NCBI GenBank assembly: GCA_021325215.1 | Contig: JAJPHO010000055.1 | Coordinates: 1-57,546, forward strand | DNA length: 57,546 nt | Reading direction: 5' to 3' | From: Alphaproteobacteria bacterium | Lineage (GTDB): Bacteria > Pseudomonadota > Alphaproteobacteria > Rhodospirillales > Magnetospirillaceae | Shown here: positions 55,861 through 57,546 of the stretch, piece by piece | Numbering within the stretch: the first letter of the stretch is position 1 | How the letters are laid out: each line of letters starts with the position of its first letter | Notes under the pieces: generated by a model | What the model was told of the DNA's origin: nothing | Databases searched by the model: none | Seen by the model: only the letters and a program-made list of their open reading frames with translations | Program-made: the position numbers and the translations under genes

Positions 55861-56973
55861 TCACTTGAGCACAGGCTCGGCATCCACCAGGGTAACGTCA
55901 TGCATCTGATTGAGGTAGGCTTCGTAGTAGCCTTTATGCGCCACGCCCACCACAGCAAGCAGCCTTGTACCGGGATGCTGGCCGAGGATATCGCGGATAT
56001 TGGCCACCATGCGCAGATTGCGCGTCTCCCAATAGCCAAGGTAATTTCGGCCATATCCCTTCGGCGACGGCTCCAGGAAAGCCGCGCCAAAGTCTGACTG
56101 ATAAACCGTCATCGCCACATCCGGCGCGTTGTAGGCTCGGAACATCGCCAGGACGCCGTCCTGCTGCGCCAGACCGTCCTGTAAGCGCTTATCCTCGGCT
56201 TGCCGAGCATGAGCCGCCCCATTGTCCCACGCATGACCGATTGCCTCCTCGGAGGCTTTCTTCTCGGCTGGATCGACAGGATCGGCGGTATCCGCGGAAT
56301 GATCATCGACGCTCCAGAGCCGTTCCAGCCCAAGCCGCGCGGCGAGTTGTGCGGAGATGAGGCTGGTCTCGCTGAGGCGATCCTTCAATTTGTCCAGTGC
56401 GGCGACCAGTTCGTCAGTCAGGCCATCGCCGGCATGCCGCTCGGCAGGCGGCAGCCGCAACCATTGGACCAATGCGGACCCACGTTCGCCGGCCGCAAGA
56501 AAAACGGTTGCCAGATGCCGCCGCTGCGCGGATGTCGGCGCGGCCGGCCAATCGGCCAGCAGCCGCTCGGCCTCGGCATTGGCGGCGGGGACATCGAGGC
56601 CGACCGCCCGGCCCGCCGGCGCGGGGTCGGGACAATAGTCCTTGACGGTATCTGCGTAGCGGACGGGATACCGGCGCAAACTGTCGCATTGAAGGCCGGA
56701 CAGGTTCTCGGTGGCGATGGCGGTGGGATGCCACGCCGCCAAACGATCCAGCAAAGGTGTCAGCATTTGCGGATCAAAGGTTTTTGGCAGGCCAGAAAGG
56801 TGAGGCGTACCTAGGACCAGCACTTCGTTGGGAGCCCCGGCTGGCGGGCCTTTCAATGTCTCCGGACGAAAAGACGGCTGGTAATTCTGCGCTTGCGTGG
56901 AAACCGCTATCAGTAACAGCCCTGTTGCCAGGACAAAGCGGGATAGAGCGAAAGGCTCCACTAAATTGGTCAT
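55861..56973 (-). CDS. Exported TraB/DUF5694-like protein
   Basis: This is a 370-residue protein with a signal peptide (ending near STQAQ). The start VLVLGTPHLSGLPK and the C-terminal ETRNLRMVANIRDILG, followed by RLLAVVGVAHKGYY, are the two halves of the TraB/PrgY/GumN-like fold, including the His residues of GTPHL and GVAHK. I believe the closest Pfam model is DUF5694; this is from memory. The family is thought to be metal-dependent hydrolases or protease-like, with no firm function. It is convergent with the SDR gene. ATG 56973 is preferred over 56982 because the leader starts there. Confidence 0.75.
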   Translation of the reverse strand: MTNLVEPFALSRFVLATGLLLIAVSTQAQNYQPSFRPETLKGPPAGAPNEVLVLGTPHLSGLPKTFDPQMLTPLLDRLAAWHPTAIATENLSGLQCDSLRRYPVRYADTVKDYCPDPAPAGRAVGLDVPAANAEAERLLADWPAAPTSAQRRHLATVFLAAGERGSALVQWLRLPPAERHAGDGLTDELVAALDKLKDRLSETSLISAQLAARLGLERLWSVDDHSADTADPVDPAEKKASEEAIGHAWDNGAAHARQAEDKRLQDGLAQQDGVLAMFRAYNAPDVAMTVYQSDFGAAFLEPSPKGYGRNYLGYWETRNLRMVANIRDILGQHPGTRLLAVVGVAHKGYYEAYLNQMHDVTLVDAEPVLK

Positions 56974-57183
56974 GCGGCACAACCTGAGAAAGACACCGTG
57001 CCGGGCCAGTATCGCAAACCTGGCACAACCTGCAACATCACGCTCATGTCCCTTAGCGGACTGGATATGAAGAAGATTCCCTTCCCGTGACGAGCGAACG
57101 CCTCAACCGTATCGAGCTGCTGCCGACCTTCGGGACGGAGCCAACTCTAGTTGGAATTTTAGTTCTCCAACCGAATTACCCAT

Positions 57184-57212
57184 AAAAAAACGGCGGAAAA
57201 CCGCCGTTTTTT
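57184..57212. terminator. Bidirectional terminator after the tRNA gene
   Basis: CGGCGG-AAAA-CCGCCG is flanked by runs of seven A and six T, a textbook intrinsic terminator in either direction. It starts 4 bp past the tRNA 3' end. Confidence 0.9.
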
Positions 57213-57216
57213 ATCA

Positions 57217-57292
57217 TGGTGGGCCCGGCAGGACTCGAACCTGCAACCAGACCGTTATGAGCGGCCGGCTCTAACCATTGAGCTACGGGCCC
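57217..57292 (-). tRNA. tRNA with CAT anticodon, probably tRNA-Ile2
   Basis: A full cloverleaf reads on the minus strand: acceptor GGGCCCG, D-arm GCTC/GAGC, anticodon stem GGCCG/CGGTC with loop CTCATAA, T-arm GCAGG-TTCGAAT-CCTGC, and an encoded CCA end. The CAT anticodon allows elongator Met, initiator Met or Ile2 (lysidine-modified C34). It is not the initiator type. C4 and C5 paired with G in the acceptor stem are the bases that TilS uses to recognise tRNA-Ile2, so Ile2 is favoured over elongator Met. Confidence 0.85.
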
Positions 57293-57309
57293 CTGTGCCC
57301 CTTTTGGGT

Positions 57310-57336
57310 CACCCCCTCCCGCATAGGGAGAGGGTG
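57310..57336 (-). terminator. Hairpin terminator after rpoD
   Basis: CACCCCCTCCC and GGGAGAGGGTG pair (one mismatch) around a 5-base loop, between the rpoD stop and the tRNA gene on the same strand. The A-rich tract after it in the template is weak. Confidence 0.6.
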
Positions 57337-57346
57337 AACAGAGGCC

Positions 57347-57546
57347 TTAGGTATCGAGGAAGGACCGCAGCTTGCGCGAACGGCTCGGATGCTTGAGCTT
57401 GCGCAGCGCCTTGGCTTCGATCTGGCGGATACGCTCGCGGGTCACCGAGAATTGCTGGCCGACTTCTTCCAGCGTGTGGTCGGTGTTCATGCCGATGCCG
57501 AAGCGCATGCGCAGCACGCGCTCTTCACGCGGGGTCAGGCTGGCCA
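57347..57546 (-). CDS. rpoD: RNA polymerase primary sigma factor, 3' end only
   Basis: The last 65 residues of sigma-70 region 4 are visible, running off the right edge. [16 protein letters not shown], then [20 protein letters not shown] is the -35-binding helix-turn-helix, and the protein ends [10 protein letters not shown]. This C-terminal sequence is the conserved one of alphaproteobacterial RpoD. The gene starts outside the window. Confidence 0.95.
   Translation of the reverse strand, partial: ASLTPREERVLRMRFGIGMNTDHTLEEVGQQFSVTRERIRQIEAKALRKLKHPSRSRKLRSFLDT

Overview
The window is a GC-rich stretch of an alphaproteobacterial chromosome. It carries the order hflK-hflC-degP, a CAT-anticodon tRNA next to the 3' end of rpoD, three TonB-dependent receptors, a MalA-like receptor inside an alpha-glucan locus, and an MlaA/MlaC pair. 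I cannot name the genus; a free-living, oligotrophic soil or water heterotroph related to Caulobacterales, Sphingomonadales or Rhizomicrobium-like lineages fits best.

Layout. Positions 1-9.8 kb hold envelope and housekeeping genes: degP, hflC and hflK on the minus strand; mrp/apbC, an aminopeptidase P and an exported glycosylasparaginase on the plus strand; then a hybrid histidine kinase. Positions 9.8-16.6 kb hold a minus-strand catabolic operon: citryl-CoA-lyase-like protein, CaiB-type CoA transferase, VOC ring-cleavage-type protein, TonB receptor and alpha/beta hydrolase. A PcaR/PobR-type IclR regulator lies just upstream of it. I consider this the best candidate for an undescribed pathway. 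Positions 16.6-20.4 kb hold a cyclic-nucleotide-binding-fold/TPR fusion, two tandem outer-membrane barrel paralogues and an internally deleted chemoreceptor remnant. Positions 20.5-24.9 kb are metF-metH. Positions 25.1-27.8 kb carry mlaA-mlaC, a GNAT acetyltransferase and ohr.

Positions 28.1-30.3 kb carry a TonB receptor, followed convergently by ettA. Positions 32.1-48.5 kb form a large alpha-glucan utilisation locus. It contains GH31 and GH15 enzymes, a MalA-type TonB receptor, a tryptophan-halogenase-family flavoprotein, a TPR/glycosyltransferase-like protein, a GH13 amylase, a LacI regulator, a sodium/solute symporter, a TonB-like protein and a divergent P-II protein. The expected flow is import of maltodextrins by the receptor (energised by a TonB-like protein), periplasmic cleavage to glucose by the exported hydrolases, and inner-membrane uptake by the symporter, under LacI control.

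Positions 48.8-57 kb hold small regulator-enzyme pairs: LysR/SDR, TetR/SDR twice, a BON protein, a dienelactone hydrolase, a lipoprotein and a TraB-like (DUF5694-like) protein. The window ends with a tRNA and the rpoD 3' end.

Three intergenic gaps are filled by large nested inverted-repeat elements (15628-15775, 44386-44552, 48615-48788) that no gene explains. Several short palindromes beside regulator genes look like operators.
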